DNA of 64,000 nucleotides from Phocicoccus schoeneichii (GCF_014635565.1 NZ_BMDB01000001.1:372001-436000), one strand, 5' to 3'. Counted from the stretch's first letter, positions 1 to 10,997 are shown. Numbers and translations are program-made. Notes: generated from the letters alone by a model not told the origin.

Positions 1-357
1 TCTTTTCTTATCATCCAATTTTACAACGGCATGCTCCGCTTCATAAATTAAAAATGCATCTGCACCGAGTTCAGTTGCTTTTTGAATCATAAAGTCGAAT
101 TTCTCACCTTTTAAGAGTGGACAAATTACTGTCTTATGTAGCTGATTATCGATGACTTCAACTTTTTCAAATGTCTTGTATGTAAGTGGTGAAATATTTG
201 TGAGTTCTGCTTTAAAGACATTTTTGTTTTTATCTACAACACGGAATGTATCACCTAAAGACATACGCATCACATTTAACATGTGATGCGCGTCTTTTTC
301 TAAATCAGTGTAATATTCATTTAGATTTAAAGCTTCGAAAGAAAAATATTGTTGCAT
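1..357 (-). CDS. rsmE: 16S rRNA m3U1498 methyltransferase RsmE, N-terminal part
   Basis: The first 119 residues of RsmE are present; the rest lies beyond the window start. The family methylates N3 of U1498 in 16S rRNA using SAM. The visible part is the N-terminal PUA-like domain followed by the beginning of the SPOUT domain, recognisable by the stretch ICPLLKGEKFDFMIQKATEL and then GADAF. The ATG at 357 lies 2 bp after the prmA stop, so the two are almost certainly cotranscribed. Gene order dnaJ-prmA-rsmE is the usual one in Bacillales and supports the call. Confidence 0.9.
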   Translation of the reverse strand, partial: MQQYFSFEALNLNEYYTDLEKDAHHMLNVMRMSLGDTFRVVDKNKNVFKAELTNISPLTYKTFEKVEVIDNQLHKTVICPLLKGEKFDFMIQKATELGADAFLIYEAEHAVVKLDDKKR

Positions 358-359
358 GA

Positions 360-1295
360 TTACGCCTCTTTCTTAGCGAGTATACTTACCCAACCATTAT
401 CTTCTAATATTTCTAGTACAGTAAATCCTGTTTCTTTTAATTGAGCGAGTATATCGTCTCTCTTCTCCACGATAATACCACTAGAGATAAAGTAACCGCC
501 AGTATTTATACAATCATATGCATCAGTAATCATCATCTCAATAACATGAGCGAGAATATTTGCGATGACGATGTCATATTTACTTGTTTCATTCTTCAGT
601 AAGTCAGCACTATGCACATCTACACCATCAATGTCATTTAATTCTAGATTCTCTTTTGCAACTTTTAATGATAACTCATCGATATCGGTCGCAGTTAAAT
701 CTCGAGCACCCATCAAATGAGCACCAATCGTAAGAATTCCAGAGCCTGTTCCTACATCAATGATTTTATGTTCCGGCTTAACAATTTTTTCAATGTACTT
801 TAAACACATTGAAGTAGTTGGATGATCTCCTGTGCCAAAAGCCATTCCTGGATCCAATTTGATTAATCGATCATCTAGTTTAATTTCGTGATCATCAAGT
901 TCCCAAGAAGGAACAATAACAAACGTATCAGAGACTCTAAAACTATGGAAATACTTCTTCCACTCATTTTCCCAATCCGTCTCTTGTACGACTGTTTGAG
1001 TGATTTTAACATCTTCTTTATCACTTAAATTTGTAGTTTCTCTAACAAACGACTCTATTTGAGATATTTTTTCATCAACTGACACACTTTCATCATAGTA
1101 AACGGTTAATCTGATATCCGAATCTGGATAGTCGTCTGGATTCAGTCTAAATTTATTGTCAAAATCTTCAACACCAGATTTCATAATATCCATAGAATAG
1201 TCGACAGATATACCATTAGATATTTCTGTTAAGAATTCAGTAAATACTTCTTCATTATCCACACTTGTATGAATTGAAATTTTGTGCCAGTTCAT
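360..1295 (-). CDS. prmA: Ribosomal protein L11 methyltransferase PrmA
   Basis: 311 residues, the usual length. PrmA trimethylates ribosomal protein L11 using SAM. The N-terminal third is the L11-recognition domain. The family signature DPGMAFGTGDHPTT lies at about residues 148-161. The SAM-binding glycine motif DVGTGSG is at about 180-186 and the active-site NILA motif at about 246-249. It starts 3 bp after the dnaJ stop and ends 2 bp before rsmE. This places it at the distal end of the heat-shock gene cluster, where it is normally found. Confidence 0.95.
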   Translation of the reverse strand: MNWHKISIHTSVDNEEVFTEFLTEISNGISVDYSMDIMKSGVEDFDNKFRLNPDDYPDSDIRLTVYYDESVSVDEKISQIESFVRETTNLSDKEDVKITQTVVQETDWENEWKKYFHSFRVSDTFVIVPSWELDDHEIKLDDRLIKLDPGMAFGTGDHPTTSMCLKYIEKIVKPEHKIIDVGTGSGILTIGAHLMGARDLTATDIDELSLKVAKENLELNDIDGVDVHSADLLKNETSKYDIVIANILAHVIEMMITDAYDCINTGGYFISSGIIVEKRDDILAQLKETGFTVLEILEDNGWVSILAKKEA

Positions 1296-1298
1296 ATT

Positions 1299-2432
1299 TT
1301 ATTCTCCTTTAAAGAATCTTTTAGCCTTTTCAGTAAAGCTTTCATTAGATTCTTTGATTGTTTGTCCATTTAATTGTGAGAGTTTTCTAAATAGGTCTCT
1401 TTCTTCTTCAGATAGTCTTGTAGGCGTTTGAACTTTAACTGTTACAATCTGGTCACCGTATCCAAATCCATTGACATTCTTAATACCTTTTTCTCTCAGT
1501 CTAAACTTACGTCCAGATTGTGTTCCGCCAGGAACTGTTAATGAGACTTTACCTTGTAGAGTTGGAATTTCTATCTCATCACCAAGTGCTGCCTGAGAGA
1601 ATGTAATTGGAAGTTCGTAATGTACATCATCTCCATCACGTTCAAACCTACTATCTGGTTTTACTCTAAATACAATATATAAGTCTCCTGCAGGTCCACC
1701 ATTGATTCCAGGTTCACCTTGACCTTGTAGTCTAATTTGCTGCCCGTTATCGATACCTTCAGGAACAGTCACTTCAATTTCAACATTTTTAGTGATTGTA
1801 CCTGCACCATGACATTTATCACATGGGTGTTCAATTTCTTCACCAGTACCGCCACATGTAGGACATGTACGTTGAGTATGAATTTTTCCGAATGGAGTGT
1901 TTTGTTCAACAGTGACTTGACCAGTACCTGAACATGTGTGACATGTCTTTTTAGATGTACCTGGTTTAGCCCCTTCACCGTGACAGACGTCACAAAGCAC
2001 TTCTTTTTTTATTGAAACAGTTTTAGTAGTACCAAATGCTGCTTCTTCAAAATCAACTGTCATAGTGTATTGTAAATCATCTCCGCGTCTTGGCGCGTTT
2101 GGATCCATTCTTCTTGAGCCACCGAAAAAAGAGCTGAAAATATCCTCGAATCCGCCGAAGCCACCATCACCACCGAATCCACTGAAGCCGCCTCCGCCTC
2201 CAGCACCTCCACTAAATGCGCTGTGACCGAAACGGTCATATTGTGCACGTTTTTCATCATCATAAAGTACATCATATGCTTCTGTTACTTCTTTAAATTT
2301 TTCATCTGCGCCATCATCTTTGTTAATATCCGGGTGATATTTTTTTGATAATTTACGATACGCACGCTTAATATCGTCTTTTGTTGCATTCTTATCGACG
2401 CCTAGGACGTCATAATAATCTTTTTTAGCCAA
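1299..2432 (-). CDS. dnaJ: Chaperone DnaJ (Hsp40)
   Basis: 377 residues. Co-chaperone that delivers substrates to DnaK and stimulates its ATPase. The J domain is residues 1-70 with HPD at 33-35. A Gly/Phe-rich region follows, then four CxxCxGxG-type zinc repeats ([32 protein letters not shown]), then the C-terminal substrate-binding domains. The start is TTG (complement of caa at 2430-2432), with GGAGGCGAG about 3 bp upstream of it. A hairpin with a T-run separates it from dnaK, so dnaJ expression may be partly uncoupled from dnaK. Confidence 0.97.
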   Translation of the reverse strand: MAKKDYYDVLGVDKNATKDDIKRAYRKLSKKYHPDINKDDGADEKFKEVTEAYDVLYDDEKRAQYDRFGHSAFSGGAGGGGGFSGFGGDGGFGGFEDIFSSFFGGSRRMDPNAPRRGDDLQYTMTVDFEEAAFGTTKTVSIKKEVLCDVCHGEGAKPGTSKKTCHTCSGTGQVTVEQNTPFGKIHTQRTCPTCGGTGEEIEHPCDKCHGAGTITKNVEIEVTVPEGIDNGQQIRLQGQGEPGINGGPAGDLYIVFRVKPDSRFERDGDDVHYELPITFSQAALGDEIEIPTLQGKVSLTVPGGTQSGRKFRLREKGIKNVNGFGYGDQIVTVKVQTPTRLSEEERDLFRKLSQLNGQTIKESNESFTEKAKRFFKGE

Positions 2433-2464
2433 ATTCTCGCCTCCAACATTCCAATATTATCATT

Positions 2465-2503
2465 TAAAAAAGTCAAAGCCAATCCATTTGGCTTTGACTT
2501 TTA
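2465..2503 (-). terminator. Hairpin between dnaK and dnaJ
   Basis: A 12-bp perfect inverted repeat (agtcaaagccaa / ttggctttgact, 2471-2499) with a 5-base loop, followed on the minus strand by TTTTTTAAA. It looks like an intrinsic terminator. It could be partial, because dnaJ downstream has no obvious own promoter in the 80-bp gap. Confidence 0.75.
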
Positions 2504-2513
2504 TTACTAGACA

Positions 2514-4367
<1,854 letters not shown>

Positions 4368-4370
4368 TTA

Positions 4371-4958
4371 TTATTCGCTTACTTTAACCATTGCTGGTCT
4401 TAGTATTCTATCTTTTAACATATAACCCTTTTGGAATTCTTCAATAATAATTCCACTTTCTAAGCCTTCCGCTGCTTCAGTCATTACTGCTTGGTGGAAG
4501 TTCGGGTCAAATGCTTTATCTTGTGCTTCAATTACTGTAATTCCATTTGCGTTCAGTTTATTAATAAAGTCGTTATATACAATTTCTACCCCTTTATGAA
4601 GAGATTCAAATTCTTCAGAAGTTCCTGAAATTTGTAATGCACGTTCTAAGTTATCAATAACTGAAAGCAAATCTTCAGCAAATGATTGGTTTTTATATTT
4701 ATTATTTCTTTCCGCTTCTTCTCTAGCTCTACGTTTGTAGTTCTCGAATTCAGCATAAAGTTTCAAGTATTTGTTTTCTTCTTCTTCTAATTTAGACTTT
4801 AAAGTGTTCAATTCTGAATTTTCTTCAGTCACTTCTGACTCTGTAGAAGTTTCTACAGTTTCTTCATTAGAAGATGTCTCTTCATCTCCAACTGATTCCG
4901 TGTTTTCTTCTTCGTTACCAGTCTTTGTGATTTCTTCGTTTACATCTTCCTTTTTCAC
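4371..4958 (-). CDS. grpE: Nucleotide exchange factor GrpE
   Basis: About 195 residues. GrpE releases ADP from DnaK. The N-terminus is long and acidic (Glu/Thr/Ser-rich). A coiled-coil helix follows (KSKLEEEENKYLKLYAEFEN), then the beta-wing domain with the conserved ending around FQKGYMLKDRILRPAMVKV. I place the start at the GTG at 4956-4958, because AAGGAGTG lies about 7 bp upstream of it. An ATG at 4988 overlaps hrcA and has no ribosome-binding site. Confidence 0.93.
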   Translation of the reverse strand: MKKEDVNEEITKTGNEEENTESVGDEETSSNEETVETSTESEVTEENSELNTLKSKLEEEENKYLKLYAEFENYKRRAREEAERNNKYKNQSFAEDLLSVIDNLERALQISGTSEEFESLHKGVEIVYNDFINKLNANGITVIEAQDKAFDPNFHQAVMTEAAEGLESGIIIEEFQKGYMLKDRILRPAMVKVSE

Positions 4959-4971
4959 AAAGTCACACTCC

Positions 4972-5931
4972 TTATTTTCTAAATGCATTCACTGCTTTAA
5001 TTACATTTTTGTACCTCATCATCTCTGGTCCTATGATCATGAGTTGTCCATCAAAACCATTCTGATTAATATTTGTCGTAATGATTGATAGTGTTTGATA
5101 GTCTTCTCTAAGTTCATCACCGAACAGTACACTGATTGGATTGTCATCTGTTTTGATGACAGGTAAACGTGCATGCTCAATATCTTCGTAAAGTGTTTCT
5201 AAAGTTTCGATTTCGCTCTGGAAATCTTTTAATAGAAACTGTAATCCCGAATATGCGACTATTTTGTTATTTTCACTGATGTTCTTCTCTATTTTAGAAA
5301 CGAGTTCAGCTACAAATTGTTTGATTCTATCATCATCTAACTGATGATAATATTTTAGAATTTCAAACGCATCGTAAATCGGTCTTTCACGCAAAAGGTT
5401 GTTGAGTTCTCTACCTACTTTTTCCATATCTTGTTCGGAAATATGTGCGTCTTTTTCAACTGTGAACTTTCTGACTGATTCACTATCCATTACAAGAATG
5501 ATTAGAATCAGGTTGTCTGATAAAGGTGTGAGATAAACACCTTTTAAAATTGCTTTTCCATCAGTGAGTGTAACATAAGCAAGATGCTGCGTCTTTTCAC
5601 TAAAAGAATTGGCAATTGTTTGGCCTATAATCTCAATATCTGAAAGGGACTTATCAATCTCAAATTTACTCGACTTTTTAGAATCGTATTTCCTTGAGAT
5701 ATCTTCTATATAATGTTTAAGTCCATTTCTTGATGGAATTCTTCCTGATGAGGTATGTGCTTTTGTGATGAATCCTTCTCTTTCTAGTACTGCCATTTCA
5801 TTACGAACCGTCGCACTAGAAATATTCATTTTGTACTTATCTATTAAGTACTGTGAACTAACTGGATTACCATCATCTAAAAAATCATCAACTATAAAAT
5901 AAAGTATTGATTTCTGCCTTTCTGTAAGCAC
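4972..5931 (-). CDS. hrcA: Heat-inducible transcription repressor HrcA
   Basis: About 319 residues. HrcA represses the class I heat-shock operon by binding CIRCE. The N-terminal winged helix starts LTERQKSILYFIVDDFLDDG and contains SSATVRNEMAVLEREGFI; the C-terminal domain is GAF-like. The GTG at 5929-5931 is preceded by GAGGTGGATGTA and matches the usual HrcA N-terminus. The frame is open further upstream to a TTG at 5964, but that would start inside the operator. First gene of hrcA-grpE-dnaK, with its CIRCE just upstream (autoregulation). Confidence 0.95.
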   Translation of the reverse strand: MLTERQKSILYFIVDDFLDDGNPVSSQYLIDKYKMNISSATVRNEMAVLEREGFITKAHTSSGRIPSRNGLKHYIEDISRKYDSKKSSKFEIDKSLSDIEIIGQTIANSFSEKTQHLAYVTLTDGKAILKGVYLTPLSDNLILIILVMDSESVRKFTVEKDAHISEQDMEKVGRELNNLLRERPIYDAFEILKYYHQLDDDRIKQFVAELVSKIEKNISENNKIVAYSGLQFLLKDFQSEIETLETLYEDIEHARLPVIKTDDNPISVLFGDELREDYQTLSIITTNINQNGFDGQLMIIGPEMMRYKNVIKAVNAFRK

Positions 5932-5944
5932 TACATCCACCTCA

Positions 5945-5971
5945 TTAGCACTCTCTTCAATCAAGTGCTAA
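5945..5971. promoter_or_regulatory. CIRCE operator upstream of hrcA
   Basis: TTAGCACTC (5945-5953), a 9-bp spacer, then AAGTGCTAA (5963-5971). This is one mismatch from the consensus TTAGCACTC-N9-GAGTGCTAA. It covers the inferred transcription start of the hrcA operon, so HrcA binding should block initiation. Confidence 0.95.
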
Positions 5972-5975
5972 GTTA

Positions 5976-6004
5976 ATAATAACGTATTAGTCAAAGTATG
6001 TCAA
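5976..6004 (-). promoter_or_regulatory. SigA-type promoter of hrcA-grpE-dnaK
   Basis: On the minus strand, TTGACA (forward 5999-6004) and TATTAT (forward 5976-5981) are separated by exactly 17 bp. The predicted start is near 5969, inside CIRCE. Confidence 0.85.
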
Positions 6005-6058
6005 CACTAATCACTCGAAATCATGAATCCTTCTAAACTATTGATACACATAGGTTTG

Positions 6059-6129
6059 TTGACCTTCAGAACAAACTTAATCAACTAAGGTCAAATATTA
6101 TTTTAGCAATAATTACACGAGAGTGCTAA
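6059..6129. promoter_or_regulatory. Second, degenerate CIRCE-like site and an inverted repeat upstream of hrcA
   Basis: TTAGCAATA (6103-6111), N9, GAGTGCTAA (6121-6129): one arm is perfect and the other has three changes. Next to it is a perfect 8-bp inverted repeat, TTGACCTT (6059-6066) and AAGGTCAA (6087-6094). Both lie upstream of the hrcA promoter, in a gap that holds no gene. Function is inferred only; the site could be a second weak HrcA operator. Confidence 0.5.
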
Positions 6130-6140
6130 TTATATGCATG

Positions 6141-6170
6141 AAAAAAGAGCTTTCTTTTTGAAAACTCTTT
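6141..6170 (-). terminator. Terminator of hemW
   Basis: AAAGAG...CTCTTT hairpin immediately after the hemW stop, followed on the minus strand by TTTTTTC. It separates hemW from the heat-shock promoter. Confidence 0.7.
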
Positions 6171-7287
6171 AATCTCCAATCAGGAAGTCTACAAATACGT
6201 CATTTCCAATCATCCTGCCTTCATCTGTGAGACTAATATATTGGTTATATTGTTGTAAATGACCTAAATCGATATGTTTTTTAATCGCATTTCCATATAC
6301 ATCATATATTGGTATATTAAACTTCTCTTCAAATCGCTCAGTTGAAACACCTTGATTTAAGCGAAGTCTTAAAAATATTTCTTCTTCCATCATATCATTC
6401 TGATTTAAAATGATTCTTTCTTTAACTACACTATTTTCTTCATTCATTGCATTGATATAATGTGTCACAGGCTTAATATTGTAATAACGTGTGTCACCAA
6501 TATAACCGTGACTTCCTGCTCCTGCAGCTAAATAGTTTTCATTTAACCAGTACGTCTTATTGTGCTCAGACTGATATTTTTCCTTACTAAAGTTTGATAT
6601 TTCATATTGAGGATATCCAAGATTATCAAGTCCATTGATCACTCGGTCGTATATCTCTCCTTCTTTAATCGGAGAACCAATCGACATCTGTCCTCGATTT
6701 ATCTTGTTATAGAATACTGTATGTGGTTCTATAATTAGTGAATACCAAGAGATGTGTTTTGGTTTTAATATTTCGATATTTTTCAAGCTATCTTCAATAT
6801 CTTGATTCGTCTCACCTGGCAAGTTATACATGAGGTCAATTGAATAGTTATCTAAATTAATTTTATCCATATGTTCAATAGAACGATAAATATCATCAAA
6901 ATTATGTGTACGTCCGAGTACTTTTAATAGATTATTATTAAATGTTTGAACGCCTAAAGAAATACGATTCACACCATAATCTTTTAATAAAGATATCTTT
7001 TCAGTCGTGAGTTCATCTGGATTTGCTTCAAATGTATATTCTGAAGCAGTGCCAAACTTGTTATTTATAATCTCTAATAAAAACTCAAGTTGCTTCATAG
7101 ATAATGCAGTTGGAGTGCCGCCACCTACATAAATTGTCTGTAAATTTGTTTCAGGGAAAGAGTCGATTTCTTTTTTTAACGCATTTAGATATTCGTCTAC
7201 GGGCTGGTTTTTAATGAGTACTTTATTAAAATCACAATACGTACATATGCGATTACAAAATGGAATGTGAACATATAAACTTCTCAA
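6169..7287 (-). CDS. hemW: Heme chaperone HemW (radical SAM)
   Basis: 372 residues. HemW-type radical SAM protein, formerly annotated as HemN-like coproporphyrinogen oxidase. The cluster motif CNRICTYC lies in HIPFCNRICTYCDF near the N-terminus, and GGGTPTALS follows. The heme-binding HNxxYW motif is present as HNKTYW, which favours the heme chaperone over an oxidase. It lies between lepA and hrcA, as in S. aureus and B. subtilis. A hairpin separates it from lepA. Confidence 0.92.
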   Translation of the reverse strand: MRSLYVHIPFCNRICTYCDFNKVLIKNQPVDEYLNALKKEIDSFPETNLQTIYVGGGTPTALSMKQLEFLLEIINNKFGTASEYTFEANPDELTTEKISLLKDYGVNRISLGVQTFNNNLLKVLGRTHNFDDIYRSIEHMDKINLDNYSIDLMYNLPGETNQDIEDSLKNIEILKPKHISWYSLIIEPHTVFYNKINRGQMSIGSPIKEGEIYDRVINGLDNLGYPQYEISNFSKEKYQSEHNKTYWLNENYLAAGAGSHGYIGDTRYYNIKPVTHYINAMNEENSVVKERIILNQNDMMEEEIFLRLRLNQGVSTERFEEKFNIPIYDVYGNAIKKHIDLGHLQQYNQYISLTDEGRMIGNDVFVDFLIGD

Positions 7288-7301
7288 ATCATCACTCCTA
7301 A

Positions 7302-7331
7302 ATATAAAGGAGAAACCTTTCGATTTCTCCT
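7302..7331 (-). terminator. Hairpin between lepA and hemW
   Basis: AGGAGAAA (7308-7315) pairs with TTTCTCCT (7324-7331), followed on the minus strand by TTTATATTT. The T-run is interrupted, so termination may be partial. Confidence 0.6.
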
Positions 7332-7337
7332 CGTGAC

Positions 7338-9161
7338 TTAATCTTCGTCCATTTTTAATACTGCTAAGAAAGCTTCTTGAGGAATCTCTACAGATCCTAC
7401 CGCTTTCATTTTCTTTTTACCTTCTTTTTGCTTCTCTAATAACTTTCTTTTACGAGAGATATCCCCACCATAACATTTCGCAAGAACGTTTTTACCCATT
7501 GATTTAATGTTTGTTCTTGAAACGATTTTATTACCAATCGCTGCTTGAACAGGTACTTCGAATTGTTGTCTTGGTATGAGGGTCTTGAGTTTATCTACTA
7601 ATGCTTTACCTCTACTATATGCAAAGTCTCTATGAACAATTAAACTTAATGCGTCGACTTGTTCACCATTTAAGAGAATGTCCATCTTAACGAGTCTAGA
7701 TTCTCTGTAACCAATAATCTCATAATCAAGTGATGCATACCCTTTTGTATGTGACTTTAATTGGTCAAAGAAATCAAATACAATTTCTGATAATGGGATT
7801 TCATAGATGATATTTACGCGAATGTCATCAAGATAGTCCATAGTAATAAAATTTCCACGTTTACGTTGACATAACTCCATCACTGCCCCTACATAATCGT
7901 TTGGTACCATAATCTGAGCTTTAACGTAAGGTTCTTCTATATAATCGATTTTTTGTGGATCTGGCATCTGAGACGGGTTATCAACATTCACTTCGCTACC
8001 ATCCGTTAATTTAACTTTGTAAATAACTGACGGTGCTGTTGCTATTAAATCAATACCAAACTCTCTTTCGATACGCTCTTGGATAATTTCCATATGAAGC
8101 ATACCTAAGAATCCTGTACGGTAACCAAATCCTAAAGCTTGTGATGATTCTGGTTCGAATTCTAACGCAGAGTCATTCAACTGAAGTCGCTCTAACGCTT
8201 CTCTTAAGTCAACGTAATCTGCAGAATCGATAGGATAAAGACCACAATATACCATTGGATTTAATCTCTTATACCCTGGTAACGCTTCTTTTGCTGGGTG
8301 CTTCTTTAATGTAATTGTGTCACCTACTGGTGCGTCTGATACAGACTTGATTGCTGCCGCCAGATATCCTACGTCACCCACAGTTAATTCTTTAACAGGC
8401 ATTGGTGCGGGTGTGTTGATACCGACTTCTGTCACTTCAAACACTTTACCTGTCGACATCATTTTAATTTCGTCTCCAACTCTAACCGTACCTTCCATCA
8501 CACGGATAGATGAAATCGCCCCTCTATACTGATCATAGTATGAGTCAAAAATGAGTGCTTTAAGAGGTGCTGATGGATCTCCGCTTGGTGCAGGAACTAC
8601 TTCAACAATTTTTTCCAATATATCATCTATACCAATATCTGCTTTAGCTGAAGCTTTGATTGCATCTTCTGCAGGAATTCCTATTACGTCTTCTACTTCT
8701 TGAGCGACACGTTCTGGATCAGCTGCAGGTAAGTCAATTTTATTGATTACAGGCACCATTTCAAGGTCGTTATCTAGTGCAAGGTATACGTTTGCTAAAG
8801 TCTGTGCTTCAATACCTTGAGCTGCGTCTACAACTAAAATTGCACCTTCACATGCTGCAAGAGAACGTGACACTTCGTATGTAAAGTCTACGTGCCCTGG
8901 TGTATCAATCAAATGAAAGATATACTCTTCACCATCACGTGCAGTATATTTTAATTGAACTGCATTCAGCTTGATCGTGATTCCACGTTCACGCTCTAAA
9001 TCCATCGCATCTAATAAACGATCTTCCATATCTCTTTTTGCTACAGATTCTGTGTGCTCTAAAAGGCGATCTGCAAGACTAGATTTACCATGGTCGATAT
9101 GTGCGATGATTGAAAAGTTTCTAATATGTTTTTGTCTTTCTAAACGTTCTTTATCAGTCAT
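7338..9161 (-). CDS. lepA: Elongation factor 4 (LepA)
   Basis: 607 residues, full length. Ribosome-bound GTPase that can back-translocate stalled ribosomes. GTPase motifs: [14 protein letters not shown] (G1), DTPGHVDF (G3), NKIDLP (G4). EF-G-like domains II, III and V follow, then the LepA-specific C-terminal domain with [20 protein letters not shown]. It diverges from rpsT, an arrangement conserved in Bacillales. Confidence 0.97.
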   Translation of the reverse strand: MTDKERLERQKHIRNFSIIAHIDHGKSSLADRLLEHTESVAKRDMEDRLLDAMDLERERGITIKLNAVQLKYTARDGEEYIFHLIDTPGHVDFTYEVSRSLAACEGAILVVDAAQGIEAQTLANVYLALDNDLEMVPVINKIDLPAADPERVAQEVEDVIGIPAEDAIKASAKADIGIDDILEKIVEVVPAPSGDPSAPLKALIFDSYYDQYRGAISSIRVMEGTVRVGDEIKMMSTGKVFEVTEVGINTPAPMPVKELTVGDVGYLAAAIKSVSDAPVGDTITLKKHPAKEALPGYKRLNPMVYCGLYPIDSADYVDLREALERLQLNDSALEFEPESSQALGFGYRTGFLGMLHMEIIQERIEREFGIDLIATAPSVIYKVKLTDGSEVNVDNPSQMPDPQKIDYIEEPYVKAQIMVPNDYVGAVMELCQRKRGNFITMDYLDDIRVNIIYEIPLSEIVFDFFDQLKSHTKGYASLDYEIIGYRESRLVKMDILLNGEQVDALSLIVHRDFAYSRGKALVDKLKTLIPRQQFEVPVQAAIGNKIVSRTNIKSMGKNVLAKCYGGDISRKRKLLEKQKEGKKKMKAVGSVEIPQEAFLAVLKMDED

Positions 9162-9194
9162 AAAATTTCCAACACCCTTTTCTACAATGCTAAT

Positions 9195-9223
9195 ATTTTA
9201 ACATTTTGCACCACTTTTCTCAA
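9195..9223 (-). promoter_or_regulatory. Probable promoter of lepA
   Basis: Minus strand TTGAGA (forward 9218-9223), 17 bp, TAAAAT (forward 9195-9200). It is about 35 bp upstream of the lepA start and back to back with the rpsT promoter. Confidence 0.65.
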
Positions 9224-9241
9224 TTCATTTTCATCTCAATA

Positions 9242-9270
9242 TTGCAATTTTAAGGTTAATTTGGTAAAAT
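9242..9270 (+). promoter_or_regulatory. Probable promoter of rpsT
   Basis: TTGCAA (9242-9247), 17 bp, TAAAAT (9265-9270). Expected start near 9277, giving a leader of about 50 nt before the Shine-Dalgarno CTGGAGGTG of rpsT. Confidence 0.65.
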
Positions 9271-9325
9271 ATTTCTTGTTGCAATCAAAGTTGTACAACT
9301 TTTTATCTCTGGAGGTGTAACATAA

Positions 9326-9568
9326 ATGGCAAATATTAAATCTGCAATTAAGCGCGTTAAGACGTCAAACGCTGCGGGCGAAAAGAACATTGCACAGAAA
9401 AACCAAATGCTTACAGCAGTTAAAGCTGCACAAGCTGCTAAAGCTGAAGGCGCAAACAACGCTGAAGAATTAGTAAACGTTGCTTTCAAACATATCGATA
9501 AAGCTGCTAAGAAAAACTTAGTTCACAAAAATAAAGCAAGTCGTATGAAATCACAACTTTCAAAATAA
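9326..9568 (+). CDS. rpsT: 30S ribosomal protein S20
   Basis: 80 residues, basic and Ala/Lys-rich, beginning MANIKSAIKRVKTSNAAGEK, which is the S20 signature. It binds 16S rRNA in the body of the 30S subunit. ATG with GGAGGTG 9 bp upstream. Single-gene transcript ending in a strong hairpin; divergent from lepA. Confidence 0.98.
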   Translation: MANIKSAIKRVKTSNAAGEKNIAQKNQMLTAVKAAQAAKAEGANNAEELVNVAFKHIDKAAKKNLVHKNKASRMKSQLSK

Positions 9569-9598
9569 ACTTCTCTTTCTAGAGAGGTTTATTTTTTT
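9566..9598 (+). terminator. Terminator of rpsT
   Basis: Hairpin of aaac.tctct / agaga.gttt beginning at the rpsT stop codon, then a run of T (ATTTTTTTG). Confidence 0.85.
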
Positions 9599-9643
9599 GC
9601 ATTTTTTCAAACATTCTCGCTCTTAACCCTATGGAAACACTAA

Positions 9644-9730
9644 TTTATAGTAGAGATTGGAAGCTTTAAAGATAACGACAACATATTAGTTGTAGCAAAA
9701 GAAGGAAAAGTACTTAAAGATATCAGATAA
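9644..9730 (+). pseudogene. C-terminal remnant of an amidohydrolase-like protein
   Basis: The 9599-9733 stretch between rpsT and holA has no intact gene. It does hold a short open stretch reading IGSFKDNDNILVVAKEG and then KVLKDIR before a stop. This resembles the end of amidohydrolase-superfamily enzymes, which typically close with a G-x-x-x-D-x-D-hydrophobic-V...G-x-P-L-x-D-I pattern. It has no start codon or ribosome-binding site and follows an in-frame stop, so I read it as the last about 28 codons of a deleted gene. Identity of the parent family is inference. Confidence 0.5.
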
Positions 9731-9733
9731 CAT

Positions 9734-9771
9734 AAAACCAGCGATGTAGATCATTCTACATCACTGGTTTT
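9734..9771. terminator. Bidirectional terminator after holA
   Basis: 17-bp near-perfect inverted repeat (aaaaccagcgatgtaga / tctacatcactggtttt). It ends in T-runs on both strands and serves holA on the minus strand. Confidence 0.85.
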
Positions 9772-9775
9772 CACT

Positions 9776-10738
9776 TTAAATCTTAGTCAAGAACACTTCA
9801 AATAATGCTTCTCTTTCTAAATAACTCGACTTAAATTGATAGTCCATGTCTCTGCATAGAATCATCTTATTTAATAAATAATTTAATGGATATCTATCAA
9901 CCGTTCTATATGCAAGCTTTACTCGATATGGATGTACCTTTAATCTCTTAGCAATCGCATCAGAGTTTAATCCTTCTTGTTTTAAAATTTTAGTCTGATA
10001 GAACAGTCTAAATTGTCCAGCTACAAGTCCAAGTAGTTTTATTGGTTCTTCTTTTTGTAGCATAAGATCTCTAAACAACATCACAGCGTCTTGCTTCTGA
10101 TTTTTTAAAAGATAGTCTGTCAGTAAAAATACATTCTGATCTAAGCTTTTACTAATTACATCTTCTACATGCTCTGTAGTAATCTCATCATCTACATACA
10201 GAAGCAATTTCTCTAGCTCCTGCTTCACAGTGTCATAATGGACACCTGTTCTTTCAATGATCATGTTAATAACTGGAGGGTTGAATGTGACATTTTCATT
10301 CTGTATTTCACTTTGTATATAGTCGCGGAGTTCCGCTTCATTCATTTCCCCTACTTCAAAAATATCTCCATTTGCTTTCGCAATCTTAGTAATCTTTTTA
10401 CGGTTATCCAGATTCTCTGACTGCACAGAAAATACGAGTAACGTATCGTCTTCTTTGTTTTCTAGATACTTAATCATCAAGTCGATATTATGATCTACTG
10501 TATTTTTAGCACGAAGTGCTGTAAACAGAGTGGCATTTTGAATAATAATTGCTTTTTTTTCACTTAAAAAAGGAAGTGTTTGTGCTTCTTCAATAATTGA
10601 TTCAACAGTCGTGTCATTATAATCCAGTACAATTCTGTTGAAATCATCTACTTCACCAAGATAATCTGTGACAAGAGTATTCACTTGTTCTTCGATACGG
10701 ACTCGATTTGTTCCATAAACAATATTAATTAACTTCAT
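9776..10738 (-). CDS. holA: DNA polymerase III delta subunit
   Basis: About 320 residues. Clamp-loader delta subunit that opens the beta clamp. The AAA+-like fold starts MKLINIVYGTNRVRIEEQV, and the C-terminal collar domain contains LLGLVAGQFRLFYQTKIL. I use the ATG at 10738. An upstream in-frame ATG at 10750 coincides with the GGAGG that serves as the ribosome-binding site for the inner one. The position between rpsT and comEC is conserved in Bacillales. Confidence 0.93.
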   Translation of the reverse strand: MKLINIVYGTNRVRIEEQVNTLVTDYLGEVDDFNRIVLDYNDTTVESIIEEAQTLPFLSEKKAIIIQNATLFTALRAKNTVDHNIDLMIKYLENKEDDTLLVFSVQSENLDNRKKITKIAKANGDIFEVGEMNEAELRDYIQSEIQNENVTFNPPVINMIIERTGVHYDTVKQELEKLLLYVDDEITTEHVEDVISKSLDQNVFLLTDYLLKNQKQDAVMLFRDLMLQKEEPIKLLGLVAGQFRLFYQTKILKQEGLNSDAIAKRLKVHPYRVKLAYRTVDRYPLNYLLNKMILCRDMDYQFKSSYLEREALFEVFLTKI

Positions 10739-10830
10739 ATTATCCTCCATATCATCTCTTATCTTATTATAGTATAGATTTTTTTCTCATACTACATTAT
10801 ACTAGAGATAACGATTAAGGGGGTTATGTC

Positions 10831-10965
10831 ATGAACAAGTTTGAGAAAAATGTACAATCTAAAAACAACGACGTAATCGATTCAGGTCTTGCATTCGTAG
10901 TTGGGTTTGCATCACTTACTGTAATTTATATAATTGCACAAGTATTTGGAATCGTTGCTGGATAA
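10831..10965 (+). CDS. YqzM family small membrane protein
   Basis: 44 residues. Hydrophilic N-terminus MNKFEKNVQSKNNDVIDSGL, then one membrane segment (residues about 18-42). This matches the YqzM family, which sits between holA and comEC on the opposite strand in Bacillus; function unknown. The ATG is preceded by AAGGGGG about 8 bp upstream, and the gene ends at its own terminator. Confidence 0.85.
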   Translation: MNKFEKNVQSKNNDVIDSGLAFVVGFASLTVIYIIAQVFGIVAG

Positions 10966-10967
10966 TA

Positions 10968-10997
10968 CAAGCTACATACATAGTAGCTTGTTTTTTT
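10968..10997 (+). terminator. Terminator of the yqzM-like gene
   Basis: Perfect 8-bp stem caagctac / gtagcttg followed by seven T. It abuts the stop of comEC on the other strand. Confidence 0.85.

Noticed and set aside
6087-6094. Possible CtsR operator upstream of hrcA
   Set aside because: CtsR sites are tandem GGTCAAA heptads 3 bp apart; here only single, inverted half-sites are present.
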